NCBI RefSeq assembly: GCF_002007205.1
Contig: NZ_LAZS01000004.1
Coordinates: 62,001 to 126,000, forward strand
Direction of reading: 5' to 3'
Source: Ensifer adhaerens
Lineage (GTDB): Bacteria; Pseudomonadota; Alphaproteobacteria; Rhizobiales; Rhizobiaceae
DNA length: 64,000 nucleotides
The position numbers and the translations under genes are program-made. Shown in pieces: positions 1 to 9,315 of the stretch (the first letter of the stretch is position 1; every line of letters begins with the position of its first letter). The notes beneath the pieces are model-generated. The model saw nothing but the letters and a program-made list of their open reading frames with translations. It was not told where the DNA came from and ran no database searches.

Positions 1-1
1 G

Positions 2-652
2 ATGCTGCTTCGGCTACTTGCGGATGCAGCCCGCACGCGCAGCCTCGCCACCCTTTACATCCTGCGGGCCTTTCGCGATTGCCGGGAACAGCTTGGCGAC
101 GCGCTGGCGACGGACGTGGCCGAACGGCAATACGAACTGACCGCCGAGCGCTGCGGGCATTCGCCGGAAACCGTTAAAAAAACAGTCGAGGAATGGATCG
201 AGCGCCGTCCGCTCGATCTCCTTCCAGGTTGCCGGTGCCGCGGTGTCGAGCGGGTGTTTGCCGGGCTTGTCACACAGGGAAAGACGCTCGCCGTTCTGTC
301 CGACTATCCGGCGTCGGAGAAACTGAAAGCGCTTGGCCTTAGCGCCGATATCGTCGTCTCCTCCATGGATCCCGAAGTCGGTGTCCTGAAGCCCCATCCC
401 GCCGGTCTCGCGCATGTGCTCGATCGTGCGCAGGTTCCGGCGGAGCAGGCGATCATGATCGGCGACCGGGTGGAGCGTGACTGGGCGGTGGCGCAGAGCC
501 ACGGCATGCAGGCCCTGATCCGCAGCGCCAGGCCGATAGCGGGCGTCGATACGTTCCGCAGCTATGAGGACGAAATCTTCCGCCCGGTGACCAATCAGCC
601 GGGGTGGACCGGTGCGCCGGTCTCGGTCCGATCGGTCACGATATCATCTTGA
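2..652 (+). CDS. HAD-superfamily hydrolase, 5'-truncated by the window edge
   Basis: The visible 216 residues hold HAD motif II (SDY near residue 101), the motif III lysine (LKPHP near 131) and motif IV (GDRVERD near 157). The N-terminal motif I with the nucleophilic aspartate (DxDxT) is absent. The reading frame is open to the first bases of the window, so the gene almost certainly begins upstream and the ATG at base 2 is internal. HAD enzymes of this layout are mostly small-molecule phosphatases; the substrate cannot be read from the sequence. The 3' end overlaps the converging epimerase gene by 17 bases. Oxidoreductases and a GtrA protein nearby hint at sugar or polyprenyl-phosphate metabolism, which is inference only. 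Confidence 0.75.
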   Translation: MLLRLLADAARTRSLATLYILRAFRDCREQLGDALATDVAERQYELTAERCGHSPETVKKTVEEWIERRPLDLLPGCRCRGVERVFAGLVTQGKTLAVLSDYPASEKLKALGLSADIVVSSMDPEVGVLKPHPAGLAHVLDRAQVPAEQAIMIGDRVERDWAVAQSHGMQALIRSARPIAGVDTFRSYEDEIFRPVTNQPGWTGAPVSVRSVTISS

Positions 653-1664
653 GCAGCCAGAGCGCGCCCTGCTTGATCGGGGTGCGGTGCGGGCTTTTCG
701 CAGCGACGGCAGCCGCGACCTTCGCGCTTTGCCGATACCAGTCGTAGCTCTCCTGCAGCATGGCTTCGTTCGAGTATTTCGGGCGCCATCCCATGGCGAG
801 CAGCGGCTCGACGTCGAAGTAGCATTCCTTGTGGTAGGTCAGGTAGTGCCAGGGAACCAGCGGCGAGATCCGCAGCCAATGCAGCGCCCGGAGCGTGTTG
901 ATGGTGGCGGCGGTCGGCAGGCTTTTGACTTTCGATGTGCTGCCGGCGTAGCGGATCAGCGCCTCCAGGTCATGGCGCAGCGTGCCGAAGCGATCCGTTC
1001 CGACATTGTAGGTGCCGCTCCTGCCGGCATTCAGCGCCAGCATGTAGAAATCCATGAGATCGTGGGCATGGACGAACTGGAACTTGATGTTGCCGGGCCC
1101 GATGACATAGACGGCGCGGTTTTCACTGATCCATTCGAAGAGGATCTGGAAGATGCCGAGCCGGCCGCCCCCCAGCGTCGCGCGCGGTCGGATGGTGATC
1201 AGGGTCATATCGGCAGCGGCGCAGATTGCCTCTGCTACTTCTTCGCCGGCGCGCTTGGATTTGCCGTAGGGCTCCACGGGACGAAGCGGGGTCGTGGCCG
1301 TGATCGGGCCCGAAGGCGGGATGCCATAGGCGGCGGTCGAGCTGACATGGATCAGCGACCGGACGCCCGCCTTGGCCGCCTCCTCGCAGACGATGCGTGT
1401 TCCCTCGACATTGACGTTCCAGTAATCGCGGCCGGCATCCGTCTGCGCCACCAGCGCCGCATTGTGGTGCACGACGTCGACGTCGCGCATCGCGGCGCGC
1501 ACACCGTCGCGATCGAGCACGGAGCAGTTGACGAACTCGATGTTCGCCGGCCGGGAGCGATCCTCCCAGAGGTCGAGCACACGCACCTCGTCGCCCTGTT
1601 CGCGTAGCCGTCGCGCCGCGAGGTTGCCGATGAAACCCGATCCGCCGGTGATGAGATGCCGCAT
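636..1664 (-). CDS. NAD(P)-dependent epimerase/dehydratase (extended SDR family)
   Basis: This 342-residue protein opens directly with the Rossmann motif GGSGFIG (residues 7-13) and has the SDR catalytic pair Tyr133-Lys137 (YGKSK) with Ser/Thr near 109-110. The length fits sugar-nucleotide epimerases and 3-beta-hydroxysteroid-type dehydrogenases. The start at 1664 was chosen because a GGAGGG ribosome-binding site lies just upstream and the Rossmann strand begins at once; an in-frame extension to 2519 only reads antisense through the neighbour. It lies 35 bases downstream of the GMC oxidoreductase on the same strand and is probably co-transcribed. It may form a two-step oxidation/reduction couple with that gene. 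The substrate is unknown. Confidence 0.85.
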   Translation of the reverse strand: MRHLITGGSGFIGNLAARRLREQGDEVRVLDLWEDRSRPANIEFVNCSVLDRDGVRAAMRDVDVVHHNAALVAQTDAGRDYWNVNVEGTRIVCEEAAKAGVRSLIHVSSTAAYGIPPSGPITATTPLRPVEPYGKSKRAGEEVAEAICAAADMTLITIRPRATLGGGRLGIFQILFEWISENRAVYVIGPGNIKFQFVHAHDLMDFYMLALNAGRSGTYNVGTDRFGTLRHDLEALIRYAGSTSKVKSLPTAATINTLRALHWLRISPLVPWHYLTYHKECYFDVEPLLAMGWRPKYSNEAMLQESYDWYRQSAKVAAAVAAKSPHRTPIKQGALWLLKMIS

Positions 1665-1699
1665 ATGTCCCTCCAGCCCCTTTGTCGGGGATTTTTCGA

Positions 1700-3172
1700 T
1701 CAGATCGCTCGATCCTCGAGCGCGCGTGTGATGTTGCGATGCGCGACGGCCATCACCGTGCCTTGCGGATTGACGACCGTCGGGCCGCAGAGAAGCGAAG
1801 CATCGGCAAGGTAGAGGTTGCTGGCGCCATGTACGCGGCCAAAGGAGTTCGCCGCGCATTTTTCGGTATCCTCGCCCATCGGGCAGGAGGAGAAGAGGTG
1901 AAGCGCCGTGGCGTTCGCCTGCTTGGGGGGGAGCGTTTCGGGAAGCCTGGCGATGTCGGCCAGCGATTTCAACACCGGGTAGCCTGGAATGCTCGGATAG
2001 ACCGCGAGCGCGCCGGCGGCAAAGAGAACTTCCGCAAGGCGGGCGAGGCCGACGGCAAGTTCCTTCAGGTCCGACGGATGAAGCCCGACACGCACCAACG
2101 GATCGCGGAAGCCCGGGAGCGATCTCACCTTGCCCGATCCGCCGGTGCTCTGCACATAGTAGATCGCCATGCGCCGCCAGTCCCGGTCGACCGCATCGAT
2201 CATCTCGGGATGGGCCGCCATGGCGAGCGCCAGTGCCGGCCGCTTGCTCATCGAACAGCCCATGCTGAAACGCGGGTCGAATTCCTTGATCTGGTGGACG
2301 GGCTCGAGCTCGCCGGGCGTGTTGAGTTCGTCGGGGAAGAGCGCCACCACTTTCAGCATCGGATGGAAGCGCAGGCTGTCGCCGACATGGCGCGTGATTC
2401 CGGACCGCCTGAGCAGCCACGGGGTCTGAACCGCGCCGCCGGCGATAAAGACCGTCCTTGCTCTGAGCTCGATCTGGCGCACGCCCGTCGGACCCTTGCT
2501 GCGCGCATGGACTGTCCATTGTCCGTTCGAATGGGTGAGCCTGGTGGCGCAGGTATCGGCCATCAACAGGCCGCCGGCGTCCAGGAAGCGCGGCACGAAG
2601 GTTGCCGACATGGATTGCTTCCGGCCGGGGGCGCCGCCGCCGGAGGCCGTGGCCGCGTAGGCATAGAGGCGCGGCACTTCGAGGGACGACCAGCCGAGCC
2701 GCCGTGCACCCTCATCGAGCCGCGTCGACAGCTGCGGTGCCGGGCCGGGCAGGTATTCGACCCGCGCCACCGCCTCGCAGGCGTCGAAATGCGGGACGAG
2801 GTCCTCAAGCATCAGCGCGTCGACCCGGTAGTCCCGGCTCCAACCGTCGAGCACCGACTGCGACGTACGATGGTAGAGGCCCCGGTTGATCTCGCTGCCG
2901 CCGCCGACGCAGCACCCCTCGACATAGGCGATCTTCGTGCTGCCGAAGCCGATGTTCACGCCGGCGTTGCGGTATTTCTGCAGTATTTCCTCGCGTGAGA
3001 AATGCGGCGCAGACTCTAGCGCCAGGTCAGGGCCTTCCTCGATCATCAGCACGGATTTGCCCGCTTCCGCGCATCGGGTGGCGGTCACCGCACCGCCAGG
3101 GCCGGAGCCGATCACGATGATGTCGGGGGCAAGCCTCTCAGGGGCTGGCCGGTGCTCCGGTTGTAGATTCAT
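1700..3172 (-). CDS. GMC-family FAD-dependent oxidoreductase
   Basis: The 490-residue protein has an N-terminal ADP-binding motif GSGPGG at residues 22-27, a following acidic strand end (EEGPDL), a central substrate domain, and the GMC C-terminal block (SSCPMG, then NPQGTVMAVAHRN) that contributes the second FAD-binding region. Members oxidise alcohols such as choline, sterols or sugars. No signal peptide is visible. The start overlaps the end of the upstream 131-residue gene by 35 bases, which implies translational coupling, and the epimerase follows after 35 bases. The family usually shows an HxxGTCxMG-like motif; here Ser-Ser replaces Gly-Thr, so the substrate may be unusual. Confidence 0.85.
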   Translation of the reverse strand: MNLQPEHRPAPERLAPDIIVIGSGPGGAVTATRCAEAGKSVLMIEEGPDLALESAPHFSREEILQKYRNAGVNIGFGSTKIAYVEGCCVGGGSEINRGLYHRTSQSVLDGWSRDYRVDALMLEDLVPHFDACEAVARVEYLPGPAPQLSTRLDEGARRLGWSSLEVPRLYAYAATASGGGAPGRKQSMSATFVPRFLDAGGLLMADTCATRLTHSNGQWTVHARSKGPTGVRQIELRARTVFIAGGAVQTPWLLRRSGITRHVGDSLRFHPMLKVVALFPDELNTPGELEPVHQIKEFDPRFSMGCSMSKRPALALAMAAHPEMIDAVDRDWRRMAIYYVQSTGGSGKVRSLPGFRDPLVRVGLHPSDLKELAVGLARLAEVLFAAGALAVYPSIPGYPVLKSLADIARLPETLPPKQANATALHLFSSCPMGEDTEKCAANSFGRVHGASNLYLADASLLCGPTVVNPQGTVMAVAHRNITRALEDRAI

Positions 3173-3533
3173 GCCGATAGTCCTGGCCGTAAAGGTCTGA
3201 GTAAATACAGAATAATGCCAATGACATGTGGAACTCGACGAAGCGCCGGCGGAATTCGAGGCGGGATTGCCGCCATTTGTCGAGTTCGGTCAGCCGGTTG
3301 TCGAGCGAAAGCTGATGAAAGAATTTGCCGCTGCGCAGCAGAGGCCAGGCATCGAAGAGAAGAACGAGGATATGAAAGGGCGGACGCAAATAGTCCGGCA
3401 TCTGGCGGTGTACGCGCAGGAGAAACTCTGCGGCATTGACACCCAATAGGGGCCGGCTGTCGTCGGCCGAGCGTCGTTCATGGGCAATGGTTTCGCCGAG
3501 CGCCAGTATGGCCTGTTCAAACAGCTGCGACAT
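3138..3533 (-). CDS. Small uncharacterised protein coupled to the GMC oxidoreductase
   Basis: This 131-residue protein matches no family I recognise. It is mostly helical in composition, with a central hydrophobic stretch (FHILVLLFDAWPLL, about residues 53-66) and a second one near the C-terminus (FHMSLALFCIYSDLYG). Its last 35 bases overlap the start of the GMC oxidoreductase in another frame, the usual sign of coupled translation of partner subunits. Some GMC dehydrogenases, such as the gluconate dehydrogenases, have a small accessory subunit encoded immediately upstream. By analogy this could be a dedicated chaperone or subunit, but no Tat signal is visible, so this is inference. Confidence 0.65.
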   Translation of the reverse strand: MSQLFEQAILALGETIAHERRSADDSRPLLGVNAAEFLLRVHRQMPDYLRPPFHILVLLFDAWPLLRSGKFFHQLSLDNRLTELDKWRQSRLEFRRRFVEFHMSLALFCIYSDLYGQDYRHESTTGAPASP

Positions 3534-3723
3534 GACCCGAGCCCACTATCAAACCAGCTCCGCTGGGGAGCCCGACGCTGTCGTGATGAATGAGACTGCC
3601 TGCTCTTTACGAGAAGTATTTTTATCTGGCTTTATAAGCAAAAGCTACAAAAACCTTGTTTCGGCAGGAGAGGGCGCGGGAGCCGCGGCCTTCGCGGCAG
3701 TGTCAGGACGAGAGAGGCATGCG

Positions 3724-4167
3724 ATGAAGCGACTTCGCGACATGAGCTTTTTTCGCTACTTCGCCTTCGGCAGCCTGGCGGCGAGCCTGCAGGTAGCGAC
3801 GCTTGCGCTGCTCGTGGAGGTGGGCGGCTTGAGCGGCATCCTCGCGTCCACCATCGCCTTCTATCTGGCCGTCGTCGTCAACTATTTCCTGCAGCGGCGC
3901 TATACGTTCCGTTCGCGCGAGCCGCACCGGCTGGCGTTGCCGAAGTTCGTGGCGGTGTCGACGCTCGGGGCAGGGATAAACGCGCTTGCCTTCAGCCTGC
4001 TTGCGGGGGTCGTGCACTACGTGGTCGCCCAGTGCCTGTCGCTGCTGCTCGTCTTTTCGGTAAACTATGCCGTGAGCCGGGCGCTGATCTTCCGCAGCCC
4101 ACGGGCAGGGGAGGGGCCGGTGACGCAACCGGCGGGACCGGCAAGGCGGGCGGAAACAGGCAAATAG
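3724..4167 (+). CDS. GtrA-like four-helix membrane protein
   Basis: The 147-residue protein has four hydrophobic helices with the typical GtrA pattern: [11 protein letters not shown] at the start, [15 protein letters not shown] after helix 2, and [15 protein letters not shown] after helix 4. The repeated N-Y-x3-R-x-(Y/L)-x-F-R-S signature is characteristic. GtrA proteins are linked to moving or anchoring polyprenyl-phosphate sugars during surface glycan synthesis. The ATG at 3724 is preceded by AGAGAGG; a longer in-frame start at 3436 would read across the divergent gene and was not used. It is divergent from the small gene/GMC/epimerase set. A hairpin follows the stop. Confidence 0.8.
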   Translation: MKRLRDMSFFRYFAFGSLAASLQVATLALLVEVGGLSGILASTIAFYLAVVVNYFLQRRYTFRSREPHRLALPKFVAVSTLGAGINALAFSLLAGVVHYVVAQCLSLLLVFSVNYAVSRALIFRSPRAGEGPVTQPAGPARRAETGK

Positions 4168-4169
4168 CA

Positions 4170-4195
4170 ATGCCGCACCCCGTGGGATGCGGCAT
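4170..4195. terminator. Bidirectional hairpin between converging gtrA-like gene and xylG
   Basis: ATGCCGCA pairs with TGCGGCAT, and CCC pairs with GGG further in, leaving a CGT loop. It sits between the stop of the GtrA gene and the stop of the opposite-strand ABC gene, which is where a shared terminator is expected. The T-run is weak. Confidence 0.6.
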
Positions 4196-4237
4196 CGTTG
4201 TGTTGACCGGCTTGCCCGATGAATTCGAGCGCGTCGT

Positions 4238-5023
<786 letters not shown>

Positions 5024-5035
5024 GGATCGTACCCC

Positions 5036-6361
5036 TTACTTGGCGCGGGCGCGGTAGATGGTGTCGAGCAAGACGGCAACGACGAGAACCACGCCGACGA
5101 CGATGCGCTGGAACGGACTGTCGATCCCCAAGAGCACCATGCCCGACTGTAGTGATTGCATGACGAGCGCGCCGATCATGGCGCCGGCAATCGTGCCGAC
5201 GCCGCCGGCAAGCGAGGTGCCGCCGATGACGGCCGCAGCGATCGTGTAGAGCTCGTCGAGTTCGCCCTGCGCATTGGTCGCCGCATTGAGGCGGGCGGTC
5301 GAGATCGCCGCGGCGATGGCGCAGAGAATGCCCATCAGCGTGAAGATCTTGACGGTGACCCAACGCGTCTTGATGCCGGCAAGCTCGGCTGCTTCCGGGT
5401 TGCCGCCGAGCGCGAAGACATAGCGGCCGAAGCGCAGACGCGTGGCGATGAAGGTCATCGCGATGCCGACGACGATCGCGACCAGCACCGGAATGGCGAT
5501 GCCGTGCGAGATCTGCAGTCCGCCGTCAGGCCAGGCGATGCCGTTGGCGTCGGCGTATTTGCGGGCGATGTTGGTCGGCCAATAGTAGCTGTTGGCAACA
5601 GCGATTGCGCCGAGAACCAGGACGCAGCCGAGGATCGCCAGGAAATACTCCGCCCAGATCGGGCGCAGCGGGAAGCGGAAGCGCTTGCGCTGCTTGCGCG
5701 AATTGAGGATGGCGGCGACGATGGCGATGCAGGCGAGGATGCCGACGATCCAGCTTGCGGTTGCGCCGATCGAGCCTTCGGTGCCGCCGCCCATGAGGCG
5801 GAAGGTGGCGTTCATCGGCGCGACCGTCTGGCCGCTGGTGACGAACCAGGTGGCGCCGCGCCAAACGAGCAGGCCGCCGAGCGTGACGATGAAGGCGGGC
5901 ACGTTGAGGAAGGCGACGATGGAACCCTGCAGCGCGCCGATGGCGGCGCCCACGGCAATGCCGGTTGCGAGCGTGATGATCCAGATCGCCGGATGTTCGA
6001 GGCCGAGATATTGCGGCAGGAATTTCGCCTGCATGACGCCCATGACCATGCCGCAGAAACCGAGCACGGAGCCGACGGAAAGGTCGATGTTGCGGGTGAC
6101 GATGATCAGCACCATGCCGGTCGCCATCACGGCGACGGAAGAGGTCTGGACCGTCAGGTTCCACAGGTTGCGCGGCGTCAGGAACAGGCCGCCGGTCATG
6201 ATCTGAAAGCCAACCCAGATGATGACGAGCGCGCCGACCATGCCGAGCAGTCGGGTGTCGATTTCGGTGGCGCGGAAGAAGCGCTTTATCGGGTTCTCGT
6301 CCGCTGTACGGGCGCGGTTTGTCTGTGCGCCCTTTGTGTTGCCTTGTGTGATGTCGGCCAT
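5036..6361 (-). CDS. xylH: Sugar ABC transporter permease (XylH type)
   Basis: The 441-residue inner-membrane protein has about ten hydrophobic segments and the family motif NIDLSVGS after the third helix, followed by AFIVTLGGLLVWRG and a C-terminal GGTSLAGGVGTIAGAMIGAL block. A soluble-looking insert (about residues 205-290, with SRKQRKRFRFPLRP) separates the halves, as in XylH-type permeases, which are longer than ribose permeases. The ATG at 6361 is preceded by GGGGGAAGG; an alternative GTG lies at 6379. It is second in the xylF-xylH-xylG operon, 224 bases behind xylF, with a hairpin in the gap. Confidence 0.87.
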   Translation of the reverse strand: MADITQGNTKGAQTNRARTADENPIKRFFRATEIDTRLLGMVGALVIIWVGFQIMTGGLFLTPRNLWNLTVQTSSVAVMATGMVLIIVTRNIDLSVGSVLGFCGMVMGVMQAKFLPQYLGLEHPAIWIITLATGIAVGAAIGALQGSIVAFLNVPAFIVTLGGLLVWRGATWFVTSGQTVAPMNATFRLMGGGTEGSIGATASWIVGILACIAIVAAILNSRKQRKRFRFPLRPIWAEYFLAILGCVLVLGAIAVANSYYWPTNIARKYADANGIAWPDGGLQISHGIAIPVLVAIVVGIAMTFIATRLRFGRYVFALGGNPEAAELAGIKTRWVTVKIFTLMGILCAIAAAISTARLNAATNAQGELDELYTIAAAVIGGTSLAGGVGTIAGAMIGALVMQSLQSGMVLLGIDSPFQRIVVGVVLVVAVLLDTIYRARAK

Positions 6362-6522
6362 GGACGTGCCTTCCCCCACTTATGTTGTTGATGTCATCGC
6401 GTCCGTGGCACCAAGAGCCGAGATCGACGCGACAGGTCCGGAGCGACGGCAGAAAGCGAGCGGTTCCCTGATCTGCGCCGGTCGCGGTAGCGGCATTGTC
6501 CGCCGCGCCCGCACCTTGCGCA

Positions 6523-6551
6523 AGCGCCGCAACGGGTTGCGTTGCGGCGCT
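6523..6551 (-). other. Intercistronic stem-loop between xylF and xylH
   Basis: A perfect 11-base-pair stem (AGCGCCGCAAC with GTTGCGGCGCT) with a 7-base loop lies 35 bases past the xylF stop. Read on the minus strand there is no following T-run, so it is more likely an mRNA-stabilising or attenuating structure than a full terminator. Such an element would keep the periplasmic binding protein in excess over the membrane proteins. Confidence 0.55.
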
Positions 6552-6585
6552 CTTTTCAGTCAGCGCTCAATTCTGCTGGTGCGGC

Positions 6586-7623
6586 TTACTTGCAGGCCGC
6601 GACGTCGCCCTTGACGCCCTGGCAGGCTTCCGCCTTGGAGATCCAGCCCGCGTCGATGACGACGTTCAGGTTGTCCTTGGTGATCGGCAGCGGTGCGAGG
6701 AAGACCGACTGCATGGCCACGCCCTTCGGTCCGCCGTTGAAGGTCGTGACGCCAGCGACTTCTTCCATCTTCTTGCCGCCGGCAAGTTCGACGGCCACTT
6801 CGGCTGCGCGCTTGCCGAGCTCACGTGAGTCCTTCCAGACCGAGACGGTCTGCGTGCCGAGGGCGACGCGGTTCAGTGCCGCCTTGTCGGCATCCTGGCC
6901 CGAAACCGGGACGGAGCCGGCGAGGCCCTGCGCGTCCAGCGCCGCGACCGCGCCGCCGGCGGTGCCGTCGTTGGAGGCGACGACCGCATCGACCTTGTTG
7001 TCATTGGCGGTCAGGAACTGCTCCATGTTCTTCTGGGCGTTCTCCGGCTTCCAGCCGTCGGTATAGGCTTCGCCGACATTCTTGATCTTGCCGGCGTCGA
7101 CGGCTTCCTTCAGCACTTCCATCTGTCCGGAGAAGAGGAAGTCGGCGTTCGGGTCGGCGGACGAGCCCTTGATGAAGACGTAGTTGCCTTCCGGCTTCAG
7201 CTTGAACACTTCGCGGGCCTGCATGCGGCCGACTTCCTTGTTGTCGAAGGTGATGTAGAAGGCGGCCGGGTTTTCGATCAGGCGGTCGTAGCCGACGACC
7301 GGAATGCCTTCGGCAGTGGCCTTCTCGATCGCCGGGCCGATGGCGTCGCTGTCCTGGGCAAGGACGATCAGCGCATTGGCGCCCTGGGCGATCAGCGATT
7401 CGATGTCGGTCAGTTGCTTGGCTGGCGACGACTGGGCGTCAGCGGAGATGTACTTGTCGCCGGAGGCTTCGAGTGCGGCCTTCATGGCGGCTTCGTCGGT
7501 TTTCCAGCGCTCTTCCTGGAAGTTCGACCAGGATACGCCGACGACCAGGTCCTTTGCCTGGGCAACGGAATGCAGGGAAACGATGACGGCAACGCCTGCC
7601 ATCAGCTTCAAAACGGATTTCAT
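6586..7623 (-). CDS. xylF: Periplasmic D-xylose-type sugar-binding protein
   Basis: The 345-residue precursor has a signal peptide (basic start, hydrophobic core, AQA cut near residue 23) followed by a type I periplasmic sugar-binding fold. Diagnostic stretches are a [18 protein letters not shown] opening strand, the PVVGYDRLI segment near residue 130, and a C-terminal pair of cysteines that could form a disulphide. These resemble XylF more than RbsB or ChvE. The ATG at 7623 is preceded by GGAGGATGAA; longer in-frame extension reads into the operator region. It is first in the operon and divergent from the ROK regulator, with two matching operators between. D-xylose is the likeliest ligand, not proven. 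Confidence 0.85.
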   Translation of the reverse strand: MKSVLKLMAGVAVIVSLHSVAQAKDLVVGVSWSNFQEERWKTDEAAMKAALEASGDKYISADAQSSPAKQLTDIESLIAQGANALIVLAQDSDAIGPAIEKATAEGIPVVGYDRLIENPAAFYITFDNKEVGRMQAREVFKLKPEGNYVFIKGSSADPNADFLFSGQMEVLKEAVDAGKIKNVGEAYTDGWKPENAQKNMEQFLTANDNKVDAVVASNDGTAGGAVAALDAQGLAGSVPVSGQDADKAALNRVALGTQTVSVWKDSRELGKRAAEVAVELAGGKKMEEVAGVTTFNGGPKGVAMQSVFLAPLPITKDNLNVVIDAGWISKAEACQGVKGDVAACK

Positions 7624-7728
7624 TTCATCCTCCCGAGTGACGGCCGGCCGAGCGTGCGAACCTCCCGCACAATCCTCCGCCAGCCTTGGAACGCTGTCGT
7701 AGATCGCGCCGCTCCATTGTGCGGAATT

Positions 7729-7751
7729 ATTTTCTCGACAGTCGAGAAAAT
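7729..7751. promoter_or_regulatory. ROK-regulator operator 1 (xylF side)
   Basis: A perfect inverted repeat with 11-base arms around one A: ATTTTCTCGAC and GTCGAGAAAAT. The same core recurs at 7843-7861. It lies 106 bases upstream of the xylF start, between a sugar transporter and a divergent ROK regulator, where NagC/XylR-type repressors bind. Binding is inferred. Confidence 0.75.
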
Positions 7752-7842
7752 GAATGTCATGGATTTCTAAAGCTGTCAACACGGCCGGAAACGCGATGGT
7801 TGCTGCGTCAACAGAGGCCTTGATCAACCGTCGCGCCCGTCG

Positions 7843-7861
7843 TTTCTCGACTGTCGAGAAA
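7843..7861. promoter_or_regulatory. ROK-regulator operator 2 (regulator side)
   Basis: A perfect inverted repeat TTTCTCGAC-T-GTCGAGAAA, identical in its 9-base arms to operator 1 and centred about 112 bases from it. It lies 110 bases upstream of the regulator start, so the two sites are placed almost symmetrically in the divergent promoter region of 348 bases. Autoregulation plus xylF repression is the simplest reading. Confidence 0.75.
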
Positions 7862-7971
7862 ATCGATGCCACAAGGCTGTCGACAAGGCGTCCGGCGCCT
7901 TGTCTTGCCGTTCAACAGATGCTTTGGGAGGGGCATGTGTTCGAAGGATCCGCCACTGACAGGGACGTCTC

Positions 7972-9198
7972 ATGCTGACCAAGTCCAGCACTGAGCTCGT
8001 GCGTCAGCAAAACAGCGCGCTGGTCCTTGCGGCGCTCAGGCGCGCCGGCAATCTCTCACACACGGAAATCTCTGCCGAGACGGGGCTTGCCTCCGCGACG
8101 GTTTCGGCGATCACGGCGGAACTGGAAAAGGCAGGCGCGCTCGCCAAGGCCGAACAGCATGTACAGGGCGGTCGAGGGCGGCCGCGCGTTCTTTTTACGC
8201 CGCGCCGGGACCATGGCCATCTGATCGTCGTCCGAATCTCGTCCGACGTCGTGCAATATTCGCTGGTCGACTATGGCGGCACGCTTCTCGACCGGTTCGA
8301 CGAGGCGCGGAATCACGACGAGCGGGGCACGGCCCCTTTCGCCCGTGCCTTCGTCGACGCGCTCGAGCGGCTGTTGCAGCGGTCGCGACTGGAGCGGGAC
8401 CGGGTGCTCGCCGTTTCGATCAGCAGCAAGGGCCTGGTCGACGGCACCTCTGCGCGGCTTTTGTGGTCGCCGGTGTTCGGTCGGGAGGAACTGGACTTCG
8501 CTGCGCTGCTTGCGCCGCAATGGCGCGTGAAAGTCATGCTCAGCAATGAAACATTGCTTGTCGCGCAGGCGCTCGCCACGCAGGCCGAGCGCAAGCCGGA
8601 GAGCGGGTTCAGGGCGCTTGCGGCGATCTCGCTCGGTCACAGCATCGGCCTGGGTGTCGCGCGCAAGAGCCAGAGCGGCGAGATGGACGTCAGCGCCCCG
8701 AACTTCGGCCACATGCTGCACACGCCTTCGGCGGGCCTTTGCCGCTGCGGCGCCTATGGCTGCATCGAGGCGGCGGCCGGCTTCTATGGCATTTTGCGCG
8801 CCGCCTTCGAAGTGCCGGCGGATACGATCCCCGCCAAGTTCGTTCCGGTGGCGGAGCTTGATAAGATCGCCGCCAGCGCGCGGCAGGGCCACCGCATGGC
8901 GGGCTATGCCTTTCGCCAGGCCGGCATCGCGCTCGGCAACGGCATCTCGCGCATGTTGAGCCTTTACGAGCGCATGCCTGTCCATGTCACCGGCCCGGGC
9001 ATCCGGTACTTCGATCTGATGCTGCCCGGGATCGAGGAGGGGCTTGCCCAATCGATGCAGGTTCGTCTTCAGGGGCCGCCGGAAATCGCGATCGTTGCCG
9101 ACGAACAGCGTCTGGTTTTCGAGGGGCACCTGGCGCGGGCTCTCGGCGTTATCGACGGCGATATCGCCAGCGTCGGCGCATCCGCGGTGCCGGGGTGA
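7972..9198 (+). CDS. xylR: ROK-family transcriptional regulator (XylR-like)
   Basis: The 408-residue protein starts with a winged helix-turn-helix (about residues 15-70, LSHTEISAETGLASATVSAI) and continues as a ROK sugar-binding/kinase-like domain. The ROK zinc signature is present as GHM...GLCRCGAYGCIE near residues 250-265. The domain order HTH-ROK is that of NagC and XylR repressors. A short ribosome-binding sequence (AGGGACG) precedes the ATG. It is divergent from xylFHG, and two identical palindromes lie between. It is therefore the likely local repressor, relieved by xylose or a related sugar. The name is based on context and is not proven. Confidence 0.85.
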   Translation: MLTKSSTELVRQQNSALVLAALRRAGNLSHTEISAETGLASATVSAITAELEKAGALAKAEQHVQGGRGRPRVLFTPRRDHGHLIVVRISSDVVQYSLVDYGGTLLDRFDEARNHDERGTAPFARAFVDALERLLQRSRLERDRVLAVSISSKGLVDGTSARLLWSPVFGREELDFAALLAPQWRVKVMLSNETLLVAQALATQAERKPESGFRALAAISLGHSIGLGVARKSQSGEMDVSAPNFGHMLHTPSAGLCRCGAYGCIEAAAGFYGILRAAFEVPADTIPAKFVPVAELDKIAASARQGHRMAGYAFRQAGIALGNGISRMLSLYERMPVHVTGPGIRYFDLMLPGIEEGLAQSMQVRLQGPPEIAIVADEQRLVFEGHLARALGVIDGDIASVGASAVPG

Positions 9199-9315
9199 GG
9201 TGAATTTTCGGCGCAACCATTTTTGGGGTTGTGCCGAAGGCGAACAGTTCGGCTAATGCAATTTACAGTTATTTAGCGACTCCTTGTCAAGGTGACCCTG
9301 ACGCGGGAGACGATT

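Noticed and set aside
636-2519. 627-codon version of the epimerase gene
   Set aside because: The first 285 codons read a different frame of the GMC oxidoreductase and lack family similarity. The Rossmann motif and a GGAGGG site put the true start at 1664.
5156-6391. 411-codon open frame on the plus strand opposite xylH
   Set aside because: It is antisense to a clear permease and encodes a hydrophilic Asp/Arg-rich string with no motif.
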